A DNA stretch of 64,000 nt from Lingula anatina (Eukaryota; Brachiopoda; Lingulata; Lingulida; Lingulidae). The position numbers were made by a program, and so were the translations under genes. Position 1 is the first letter of the stretch. Each line of letters opens with the position of its first letter. The DNA lies in contig NW_019775523.1 in the NCBI RefSeq assembly GCF_001039355.2, forward strand, positions 277,857-341,856. Reading direction: 5' to 3'. Shown here piece by piece: positions 32,501-45,100 of this stretch. Under the pieces are notes generated by a model, which worked only from the letters and a program-made list of their open reading frames with translations, had not been told where the DNA came from and did no database searches.

Positions 32501-34411
32501 AAAATGCTTAAACGAAAGATAAAGTGTAAGATTTTAAACGTGTGTTCAACTTTTAAGTACATATAGCACCACTTGTTGAATAATTACGTTTTGGTCATTT
32601 TAACCTAAGTGCCATAAGTTAATCTAGCCAAAAATAATCTAATTTATCTATACTTGACAAAACTTAGGTGATCCACGTTGTCACCTACATGTCATAACTG
32701 ATGTAATATATGATGAATGCTACATAATTCACTTTGCAAAACCGTTTATGGGGACGATGCTTGGGAGATATACCAACATCGGGTCCTTCTCTTTCGCGGG
32801 AATTGATTGATTACATAATTACTTTCCTCTCAGATGATGAATACGTGTCCAAAAAGCAACACATGAGCTCTGTTATAAAAATGAAGGTATTTTATAGACC
32901 TCCAAAACAATTAAAATTTACTATACTGAAATAGTAAATGTATAATATAAGTAAATGTATAAATAGGATTGTACTTGTGTAAGTGTGTCACGTACATTGT
33001 AATTCTTTAAAACGTGTCCTATGTTTGGGAAAGACCTGAAGTAATAAAGGGTACCGTTTCGAACACACCTAGCAAGCCTACACATTTGTAATAGTGCGTT
33101 TATAGAATTTAAAAAAAAATGAAAATTACAAAAAATTGTAGGCCTATTCAATGTGCCAGGAAACTCACCTTTCACATGCCAATTTCCTACCTGCATGTCT
33201 ATATTGAAGTGTCAGCACAACTCGGTTCATAATTGTATATGGTTTTTTGGCAGACGTCATTTCCAAACGGTGCATAATAACCATTATTATTGCGATACTG
33301 CCACGCATGGAAAGCATGCTATCAAGACAAGAAGTTTTACATCATTTGAAAGTATTATGATTAGCTGCTTGATTCTAGGTATCCCTTATTACTTTGAAAT
33401 AAAACGCCAGTGATTGTTTTATCCACAGTAATATTTATTCCGCCAATTAGCCTTGGTATTAAACAAAATTTTGAAAATCACTGGAATCTGAGGCTGTGCG
33501 TGTTTTGATCCTTTGGGGGTTGTTTTAACGACGAGAACTGAAATGTACAGAACTTAAACTGAACGAAACATCTCTGTAAAACAATGTTTACTGAACATGG
33601 TAACCGAACCCGATATTTTTTGCAGAAGTTAGATTAATCGAATTGCGGAAAGGGGCGACATGATTAACACTCGGTTATTTTCTGTGACTGCTTAGTGTGA
33701 CTTTATTATAGGTGTCTTACACTAGTCGACTTTTACTTATATTAATCTTCTTTTAGTTTAACTAGCCTAAGGCCCTGTACTGAGTCCTAGAAAAACTACT
33801 GGATTTACTGGTTCACGACCTACTGTATACTCGCTGTATACTTAACAGTTGTATGTAAATGTTCTTACAAATACATACTCGTATATATATATCATATATC
33901 AGTGCTTACAGGGTACCTGTCTATATCATTTAGTAAACTTACTATTCACGGTAAAGTTTATGGGTGGCTTTCTACACCAGCTTTGAGTTGTGCTTTTTCA
34001 AAACCTGAAAGTGATTGAATATAGTACGAGGAGCGCAATACGAATGAAATTTCCTGAAACAATTTATGGCACAAATAATAACCCACTTAGACATATTAGG
34101 TTTTTATCGAGTCTGGTATTTTCAACCCTAGATAAAGCCTAGGTTGCATTTGCCATTTATGTCCGCGAACGGTGCCCGTTTGCTGACCGAATATCAGTTT
34201 CCGTGTGCCGTCCGTGCAGGGACTGACCGTACAAAATCGTTCTTTTAAGCAATTTTTTTTTAAATCCTTAGCCTGTAGGCCGTAGCAATATCGTAGATTG
34301 CACAATTCCCTAACGGACATTGTTCTGCTCAGTGCGGTGATCGTGCAGCAAGCAAAATTGTCTTGCGAGACGCAGACTTGTTACGGATTTCCTTTTTTTT
34401 CTTTTTTTCAG

Positions 34412-34481
34412 TTAAAGGGGGCATAACAATAGATAAGATGTTTAAAATTATTATGACCACGCGGGTGCTCAGAAACGCAAG
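34412..34481 (+). other. Possible GAF-B start exon (remnant or real) upstream of PDE10A exons
   Basis: A strong polypyrimidine tract and CAG end at 34411. The frame after it reads KGGITIDKMFKIIMTTRVLR, then NARC. This resembles the first GAF helix of PDEs (pattern FxxxxxIDxLLxxIM then LVNADRC), with two positions missing relative to the usual spacing. A possible weak donor (AG then GTGCTG) lies at 34482. The next ~40 residues of GAF-B are not found before 36124. It could be a genuine exon, a damaged copy, or chance. Confidence 0.25.
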
Positions 34482-36123
34482 GTGCTGCACCAACAACGTA
34501 TCAATCAGCACTGAACGGTCGTGCGGAGGGTGTACTATATGTACGCCAACTACACTGAGATTGAGACGGCTCCATATATTAACTTTTCAACCAGCAAACC
34601 GATTTTCCCAACCTGAACTCAAGGTCATGTGGGAGAAATGGCTATGTTTGATAGCCATACAGTGTAAACATACTCACCGTAGACTGTGGCCAATCTCNGT
34701 GCTTTTTATCATGTTAATTCACCATCTACACTTTGGTATCTTTGGTATGATTAGGTGAAGGTAGCAAGCTGGGGTCACTGTGAATGTGGTAGTTGTGCAT
34801 GAAGGTGCAATTACAATCACAGCACAGGGGGTTCTGAGTGTTCTGTTAGTTGTGATTAATAATGCCTTGTAGTCAGGTGGCTACCAGAACATCAAGGGTC
34901 TACAAAATTGAAGCTGTGCACAGGTGGTTTGCTGCTGGGCTGTTGACCATCAGATTATATACTTTTGATTGATAATATCAGACAGAATGCTTGAAGGCCC
35001 AAATTTATAATGATCAGATGCCAACTTCAAAAGTGTTTTTTTCACTAAATTAGGAAATATGAAATTTAAATTTATATTTTTTGCATTGCATATGTTTGAA
35101 AAAAGAAACTACTGTAGGGGATGAGATGCAGAAATGAATTATGAATATTGGCCAAATTCAGGTATAGCCAAGAAACCCACCCACTGTTTTATGCAGTGAA
35201 AGCATGTTATCCAACTTATTAATGTTATTTAAAGAATATGCATGACCATTATTATTCTAACTCACCTACACCCAATGCTACATAACAGTACTAAGGATGT
35301 TTGGAAAAACTGATTCCATCTTTATAAAAGAAATCATTTCTAGGTTTGAAAAGCACATTAACAGAAATTTTAAACATTGTTTTCATGGGCATTTATAAGG
35401 AATTTGAGATGATTCATATTCATTTAGAAAAAAATAGACTCCTTTAATGGCCCACTTTGCCTTCAAAACACAATCTACGTTGATCATATTTAACATTGTT
35501 GCAGCATTTTGGGCTTTCTAAAATATAACCCAAGCTAAATATTTCTAGCTTTATTGCAAATAAATGGGATGTTTTGCACTTAACTGAAAAACACTGCTGT
35601 TATGCTCAATAAAATAACTGCACTGGTATTAGCAATAACTTTCAGCATGCCATAAAGAAAAAGACATCTGTTTGGTACATTGTAAACCATGCATGATTTA
35701 CTGTTCTTACACTTGAAATACAACCTGCACTGCTTTAAGGGAGAAATGTCCTCATCTTGTATGACATGATTTATAACTATATTTTGAAATTATAACGTAA
35801 TTCAATGTTGAAGCATCTGCACAATACTTAATTACAATTTTCACTAATTTTGTATCAATATTTTCCATCATGTTTTAAAAAATTATGTCTTGCCCAGCCA
35901 AGAATTGGCATATTTACTGTTCATTGCTTAAAACTTGTGGTTTTATCTTATTATTAGATGACTAAAAACACCAAGTAAACAAAAAAGATGGAAATTATTA
36001 AATCACCCCAATTAAACAAGCACATAAAAGGTGAAAAAAAACCTATTCATAAATGTGTAAATCTCTCCCACAAATTTAACTATCATGCATCAGTGTATAT
36101 AATGTGAGTTTACCTGTGACTAG

Positions 36124-39100
36124 GTTCCCCATGGACAAAGGTGTGGCAGGCCACGTGGCAACAACGGGAGAGGTGCTCAACATCAAAGATGCTTATGCGG
36201 ATGATAGGTTCAATAGGTAATTATGTAATCATCTCCATAGGTTACAGAAACTAGTGCTCAGAAACATTTGTTCTGGCTAAATAACTATTTTATTATTATT
36301 GGAACATTGTATTGGGTATAATGGTTATGGTGAAATTTATCTTTTAGGCATAGAGCGTAATTTATTATCTATCTTCTAGTGTGTTTTTCTAGTTATGTAT
36401 TACTGACTGGTAGATGAACTTTTTGAAATGATAATCTGTTTGTTTTTTTTTTTTTTTTTTTTGCTCCATAAGTAATGATATTCTATGCTGACACATTGTA
36501 AATGTGTTTATTTTTACAAGTAGTATGCCTTGAAATTAAAATTGAAAACTAAAGAGACACATTTCATTTGCAGAGATGTAGATCTGCAGACAGGCTATAC
36601 CACTAAAACAATTCTGTGCATGCCAATAAAAATAAGGGGAAAGTGAGTAATGTTTAACTTTATAATTTCATAATTCTTAACTGTGAAATTAATTTATCCT
36701 TGCTTGTTTATTATCTAAAGTTAAATTTTTTTCTATACAAACACTGAGTATTACATACAAGTTAAGTGATCACAAAATAGTTTTTTTAAAACAGATTTAG
36801 TACATGTAGATTTTTAGTTATAGATAAAAAATGGTTAAACCATATTGAATACCTTTAATTTGTAACTTTCCAGCATCATTGGTGTTGTTCAAATGGTTAA
36901 CAAACTGAATGGTACTTTTACAAAGTCAGATGAGGAGTCATTTGAAACATTTGCTATTTATTGTGGTCTTGCACTTCACCATGCTAAAGTAAGTATTTTT
37001 AAATATTATAAAAATAATATTGTATAAACAGTAGAATAGTACTTTAGAAAGTTATCTAAATCAGTAATCTTCAAAAATTCATTAATTCAAATGATATTAT
37101 ATGCAATCAATAACCAATTAAGGTAATTAATATTGGCAACTATACAGGAGGTAGTGCCTCCTTTCCTTTATTCATTTGTTTTTTCTGCAAACTCACCTGA
37201 CAAACAAAATCAGGACTGAATAAATTCATATGAAATGTAAAAAAAAAAAAATAAATAAATAAAAAATAAATAAAAAAAATTTTTATTTATATTTTGTGGC
37301 ATTACATTAATGCTGGTAGATGCGAGTCTCATCACATCATTTGGTCATCACTATATACAGTTCTACACCAGTGCAATTACTCAAAAATGCCTTCCATCTT
37401 TAAATAGTTGTACGACAAGATCCGCAGGTCGGAACAGAAGTACAAAGTAGCATTAGAGGTGTTGTCCTACCATGGAACATGTTCAGAAGAAGAAGTGCAG
37501 AAAACAAAAAGTATTGATGTCCCAGATAAACTCCCAGAACTCATCAAGTAAGGCAATCATACTGCAATTAACTGGCATGCTGCCTTGACCCTTCACAGCT
37601 GAGAATCCAATGTTTTTCAAAATGGCAAATGTTTGTTAAAGATTGAATCCATGGCATAGCAATTTTTGTGAAAGCAGCAGTGTAAAGTTAATTTTTTCAG
37701 TAATTTAGGTATTTAATAGAATGCCTTTATCTTGAAACTAAGTAGTAATATATTCATCCATCGTTCTGCCCTAGTGTTCCACCTGGTTTTGTTATGAGAA
37801 AATTTTGATTTCAGGTATGACTTTTCCCCGTGGTCAGTGGATAATGACCAGAAACCAATCTATGTCATTCACATGCTGAAGGACCTCTTTGATACAGCAG
37901 ATTTCACAAGGTAAACATGATATATTTATCATTTTGTAGTAAAGTAGGTTAACTGTAAATTAGATTTTCATAGATTGAGGCTTTGAGCGGTTTCAGAAAA
38001 GCAAACATAAACCAGGAGTGAATTAATTCATATTTATACATACATGTATCAGTAAGTTGTTTAAAGTACAATGCTTTGCCATATGTATTGCAATTTGTGG
38101 AACAAATTGTATATAAATATTTGATGAATTTTTTTTCAAGAGCGTCTGAATTCCCAGACATAATTTTGGCTAGCAACAGCTGTTATATATATGCACAACT
38201 TAATAAAAGAAAACCATGTACATATTTGTCCATAATTATTGATGGTGGAGAAGCTATAAATTCTCAAAATTAATGTAGCCAATTGCTCTTATCATTGAGG
38301 GGATACACTTATGAAGGTTTTACAACTTGTAACATAAAAAAAACAAAAATAATGAACTGGGTTAGAATGAAATGCATGGTCCTTGCTGCAAGTGCTTTTT
38401 GCAAGGCCTTGTGCAATACTTTTGACCAGACCCTGTATTTTATATGTATTTTTTAATATATTTCTCAATCAAGGACATAAAATGCTAAGGCATTCACAGA
38501 GGGCTATAAAGCAAAAATTGAAAAAAAAGAAAATAAGTGTATTGTTGTGTTAAGCTGCTTTCTACCCTATTTTGAAATATTACTGGATCCAGATTTTGGA
38601 TCAGATTGAATTTTCATTATTTTCTTCAAAAAGACATTTTACAGTAGCCAAGTGCTTTCCCTGTTGCTTCTGCTTACCCAGCTGAATATTTTCCTTTCTG
38701 TTTTATATAATTTTTTAGTGAGTGTGATTTAAGTTTGTTTGAAATTTGTTATACTTTTACTTTTTGAAAAAAAGAACCCTCAAAGATTTGCAAAGACCAT
38801 GAAAAGGAAGAATAATCTTATTTCACCTCTGGTTGTCTGTTTTTAACTTTAATGAATTTTAGCACAATTTTAAGTGATTTTGTGGTTTATGTCTAACTTT
38901 TTTTTCTTAAATCAAAAGATTTGTTCCCACAAATAATATATAAACTGAAATAATGGTGGAAAAATGGATTTTTCCTTATTTTTACTAGCTCTTGGGGAAA
39001 CAAAAATCAAAAAAGGTATAGCTCCTTCCTTTTGTGCTGTGCTGATATATTTTCTCCTTTTTGCTTTTCTGCAGGTGTGTCTCAGCTATCAATAGATTGT

Positions 39101-42100
39101 TTCTAATTGGGTGGAATAGGTTAAATTTCTGACATTTATAGTTTTTATCAGTTATTAAAAGGTCATCTGCCAAGGTTGACTTGCATATTTATTGAACCTT
39201 TTCCAAAATTATGTGATACCACATTTCACTGAATTTATTGCTGTCATTGTAATCTTGTCCTGTATGTCCTTGTGGCAAATATGAAATTGGGATTCCAGAA
39301 GGAATGATTTCCCTTGGCAAATGATGCATAGACAAACTTGTTACATTTGTAGTGTTCCAATAGGTAGGATTGATATAGGGGCCATTTTCTTATATATAAT
39401 TAACTACATGTACGTATAACTCAGATTGGATATAGCCCAAAATTGGCCAGCTGATATAATCAGCCATTTACTAGATTACTCATGGACCTTCATTTTTGCA
39501 CTTTTTTAACAATCTTGTGTTAATCAAACTGGTCATCTTGTAACAGACAGACAGTTTAGTCCATTACTAGTCTAGGTAAGTCCCATTTTTCATCTGGCCA
39601 CTTTAACATACCGAGGTCTTATCAAAATCATGCATATTTTTAGAGAAAAGTAACACATGTTGAAATCAGTACCTTAATTTGTATCATTTTTGATATCATA
39701 CAAGAAAATGGCCCCTAGAAAAGTTGTTTTTCCATCATAAGTCTAGAGATGAGTCACTGTGGCTATAACATTCCTAGTGCTCTAATTTGTATGTTTAAGT
39801 GAAATTAAGAACAAGCAAGTCATTCTAACAAATATACTTAGTGCATTGTTTTCAAGAGTTTTACTAAAATTTTCTCTCACTTTCTTATTTTCCTTATTTT
39901 TCAGACTTTTTACTTATCATTACTGTATTAACTGAAAAATTTAATATTTGAAGAAATTTTGGATTTTACAACAAGCATTTTTAAAAAAAATATGGAGTTT
40001 TCAGATTCTTTTGAATTATTAAAATAAAGCAAAATAATTTGGAAAACTCCATATTTTATACTGTTAGATATTTCTGACATATATTATATAATGATATGTT
40101 GATTATAAGTAATAAAAAAGACCTTAGTAAACCCCAAGACAAATATAGAGTAAATTAATCTTCTGTGACTACATTCTGTATGATTTCATGGGCAAACTAA
40201 CATTATGTGTGAGTCACCTTTAAATACTTCTATCTTTATCATCTAAATGTAACTACAATTAAAAGTAACCTCTTTCAATTAGAATGAAATGCAGTTGAAA
40301 ATTTTCCTTGGTTTACACATATAATAAACTAGCTGAACTGATAGATGGAGCTGCAGTAGTAGGATTTCACCTTCATTTCACAAGTACTTACATATTAAAA
40401 AATCTGGTGCTAATTACAATTTAATTCAATTGTCTACCAAACTCTCTCATTGTTCTTCTAAATCATGGTCAATATGTGAACTGTTGTTTGGCAAGTCCCC
40501 ACCACCTTTCCAACTCCCTTTTAATTATGGGTCCCTTTTAACAATTCACTTTATTTGCTTATTGAAAGTAAATCACATTTGATATGAAGCACACACCTAA
40601 CATAGTAATATTTAAAAATTTTACTAAGTCAGATAATGATTTAGTTAATTCTTGTTGCTTTATATTTTTTATTTATAACTGTGCTTGTAGACATATACAA
40701 GTATCAGGCTAAAGGCACTAGTTGCAATTTTTTTCTGACATTTGTTTTTCAGTTTGAGCAATAAATGATGCGTCTGGGTTATTTACTCAGTTATTTCCAT
40801 ACTCATGTACAATTACTTTGCCTTTACTAAACATTTCGGTGAGATACATCTCAAATTCTGATATTTCTAAACAAATGGAAACTAAAAAATTTAAAATGTT
40901 AAATTTGTACAAACATTGCGCAATGGACCTTTTTATATCAAGCAAAAAATGATAACTTTTCTGGAAATATCAACAACTCGAGGTATCCACCAATTGACAT
41001 CGTTTCTACAACTGTTTGGAACATTAGGATCTATATAGCCATTTTTGAGTGTTAATTGTCATTTTGAATATTACAAGTGGAATTCACCAATCTCCATTAC
41101 CATTGCTAGAATGACTCGAAAAATTAGAAACTTAAAAATGGGTAGATTGTAATAATGTCAATGATTCTAGATATAATATAACTTTCCAATTGAGGGAAAG
41201 TGTTGATATTTCCAAGAATACTAATATTTGTTATAAAATTAGGTTTGTTATATGAAAGTGTAACACATACTGTGTGCCTTAATTGCATGCAGTAATGTGA
41301 AAAAAAAAACAATTAGTTAGAAAAATCCCAGATATAAAAAAATTAGGCATAGAAATAACATGCACCAACATCCTTTCAAACTGCCAATAGTTGCATTTCA
41401 TATGTGTATTTTATGTATTTCAGGTATGACTTGGATACTCTTTACCGATTTACTTTAACAGTTCGCAAGAACTACCGTGCAGTTCCATATCACAACTGGG
41501 CACATGCATTCTCCGTTGCCCATGCAATGTTCACAGTTATCAAAACCACCAGCAACAAGTTCAAACCAATAGAGGTAAGGCTTGGCAAACAGTAAATTTT
41601 AAAAGGTGTAATCATATGTCTCTCCATTTTTTATCAGTGATTCACTCATCATTTTTCACACATACTAGTACTCATAATTCTTTGTGCAGTCATCAGCTCC
41701 ATTATTTGTATGTGGTGAAGTTTAGCTGATGCTGAAGTAGGAGCTCACATACAGTAATTATTTATTAGAATAATTTTATATAAATAATAAAATTTTCCTG
41801 AATTCCCAGGCTTTGGGTCTGTTTGTTGCATGTCTGTGCCATGACCTGGACCACAGAGGGAAAACCAACTCATTCATGGTGAAGAGTGCCTCCCCATTGG
41901 CAGCAGTCTACTCCACCTCCACCATGGAACACCATCACTTTAACCAGACAGTGACCATACTGCAGAACGAAGGGCACAATATCTTCAAGAACCTGTGTTC
42001 TGAAGAGTATAAACAGGTAAGGCAGGCCCGTAGCCAGCAATTTCAAAGGGGGGGTTCTTTTTCTGAAAAAGTGGACCTTTTACCTTATAATCCCTATGTA

Positions 42101-45100
42101 CCTAGATCAAATTTTACCCAGAGTGGACCTTTTTCCAGCAAAAAGGGGGGTTCTTTCGAACCCCCCGAACCCCCCCTGGCTACGGGCCTGTAAGGCTTAT
42201 CTCCATGTTTATATTTATCTTGCCCAAAGTTGTCCTCATGATGCAATTTTACTTTTTAAAGTATAAAAACAAAAAGATATATTTAAATCACATACATGTG
42301 CTTTAAGGCAATTACACTTATTATTGCTGGCAATCAAGAAACTGTTTTAATGGTAAGAAATATGCAAAATTGTGCTTATTTGCATAGTTTTGAAATGTGG
42401 TTTATTGACTCCAATAGACTGATGGCTTGATAGACTAATTTCTATGCCAGAAGATCTAATATTCTTGAATGATTACAGGTTTTCCTAAGATATTGTGTCA
42501 TTCAATAAAAACCCAACAAATTCGCTTTTGCCATTAATAAATTTTGCATAAGCTGGATGAAACTGTACATTTTGCATAAGCTGGATGAAACTGTACATAT
42601 TATTCAATTTCAGTCAAAACTTTACAAAATAATCAGAAAATGGATGGCTATCAAATCCAAGAACTAGTTGGCTTGCTTTTACAGTGAGCAATGCCACTAA
42701 GTAAAGGCTCAAAAATAAGTATTCATTGGTTCTATTTGCTGGCTTGCAGGTTCTGGGAGACATTCGTCACTGTATCCTTGCCACAGATTTGGCCCTCTTT
42801 TTTGGTAACAGAGCACGTCTCAAGGACCTGGCTGAAAACAAACAGCTGTCTTGGGACAATGACGATCACAGGTAAGAGTAACAGATAGGGTAACACATGG
42901 TAGCAATCTGTGGAATAATGTTTAAAGGATGAAGTCCTTGTTTGCATAGAATATTTGGTTCCTTTGAATTTGAATGGAAATTATTGTGAATAAGTTTTAA
43001 AGACAGATTGCTTCTAGATTTATGTGTAATCAGTTAACATTTACATCTGATTGTTTTTGATATTAAGATTTTATTTGATTTTGCAATGGCTAAATAATAA
43101 ATATTATTGTCTTACAATAGGATTTCTTTTCAGCATTATCTTTTAAACATCAGTCAGATTGAACTGACAGCTTCTCTATCCCCCTCCCCCCACTGCCCTT
43201 TTTCTCTGCCCTTTCTCAATTGGCGCGTCTGTCCAGGGAATTATATCGGATATAATGGTCTAAAAGGTAATTGCGATGGAAATTTTGACCAGTTTCTGAT
43301 TTGAATTGTGTCTACTTTTATTCTGTCTACAAGAAATATTGAGTGCAAATTATGAATGCTCCACTTGAACTAAATATTCCCTGATTCATTAAGAGTCATA
43401 TATGACCAAAGTTTTTTCTTTACCTAGCAGGTCTATTATTGCAAGGTCTAGATACATGCCTCTTTGTCACAGCATCAAAATTGTCAGACAATGAAGATCA
43501 TAGATATCCTCTTTCTCTCTCTCTTTCTCTCTCTCAACACTGTAAGTTTGACAATAATTTTCTGTTCCTCTATAATTCTCAAATAGCCATTATATTAAAA
43601 AAAACATACTGACAAAAAAAATTTCACTCTCCTTAGCAGGTCATCTGATAGAAATTCCAAATATCCCCAAAGATCTCTTTCATAGATTATGTGTTAGATA
43701 TATGTGATTTCCCTTCCAATTTTTCTCTCATCTGCTGTTGATTTCCCTCATACAGACATCTAGTCCAGGCAATAGCCATGACCTCCTGTGACCTGTGTGC
43801 CAGCTTTAAGCCTTGGGACACACAGCAAGAGACTGTCAAAGTTATATTTGAGGAATTTTACATCCAGGTAGAGTGCTTATATGTATGCACGCACATCAAG
43901 GAAAAGAATTGTTACTAGGCTAGGCCTAGGGCATACTGTTGTGTTGCACGTGTGTTATTTGCATGATGCTTTTGGAGAATAATCTCACTGATATGACATT
44001 AAGCCACTGTGTATGTAATGTCCTCTAACTGATTCCCTTTTAATTTGTTCAGAGAATGCAACTTTTTGAGCCAAATACTGTCTGGCTGAAAACCTACTTT
44101 CATCAAAACAAAATTATACACTTTCTCAAACTTCCTTTTTTTGTTAGATTTTCCATTTCAGAGCCTTTCAAAAAACTGCACTGAATTTAATATTAAAGCT
44201 ATGCAGCCTATTATGCATACATTTTATTAAGCAAACATTTCTCCAGGTTATTTCATAAAATTTTTTAATTTCATTATCTGCCATGGCACTTCTTTTCAAG
44301 CTACTGTCTGTATCCCATAAATTTCTTTATGAAAAGACTAAAAAGCCTTCCTTCACCCAATATATTTGTGTATGCACTTAACTGCACCAAAGAATAATAT
44401 GACATTGGAATTTATGCAACATTATATGGAATATAATGCATCATTATATGAAATGTAAGGATTACTGTGAATATGTTGGTACTAGTACATGTAATATACA
44501 TTAAGAGAGGGTGCTTCTCTCATTAACCCTGGTATATCTTCCCAAATTATCAAAGCAGTGTTTAACTATGAAGGCACTTAATATTTGGACCTTGTCAACT
44601 TCCGGTAATACCAGCATTATGAATGGATCTCAGATATTCTTTCATCATTATACTGCTCTTATACACTGTACCTGAATGTCCATCCACCATATATATATAC
44701 TGATAACTGCATGCTGCGCTTGCTCATATATATCATATATATATATATATAAATCTGGTTTCCACAACTAAACAGTTGACAAGTACACATACACATATTC
44801 ATTCTTGCATTACTGTTTTGGTGTTGACCCCTGAGTCTCGGGGTGCTAATTGAGAAATGTATGTAGTGCGTGGCTATATGTCTGTGATCTACTGCACGAT
44901 GTGTGTTGTTGGCTTTTAGACATTCAATCATGGCACACTGTATGACTGCTGCCGACTTGTGCTCTATGTACAAACCCTGGGACCTGCAGGTGGAGCTAGT
45001 GCATGTTATTATGGAGGAGTTTTGGCAACAGGTATGAAAGAGTTATTAACGCATGACTAACCATTATTTGCATGTGTCATTTGTCATGTGAGCATTAATT

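Larger units (their letters stand above)
31696..36123. other. EIF2D 3' UTR and 4.2-kb region upstream of the phosphodiesterase exons
   Basis: EIF2D has AATAAA at 31917-31922, about 220 bp after its stop. The region then holds a dispersed repeat at 32388-32500, an undetermined base at 34698 and one possible coding exon at 34412. The sequence from 34760 to 36120 shows no open frame that fits GAF-A or the first half of GAF-B, although the following exon needs such exons upstream. Confidence 0.6.

Noticed and set aside
42017-42193. C-terminal coding extension of the phosphodiesterase exon
   Set aside because: The open frame is the MITE body. The catalytic domain continues in the exon at 42750, in phase with the donor at 42017.
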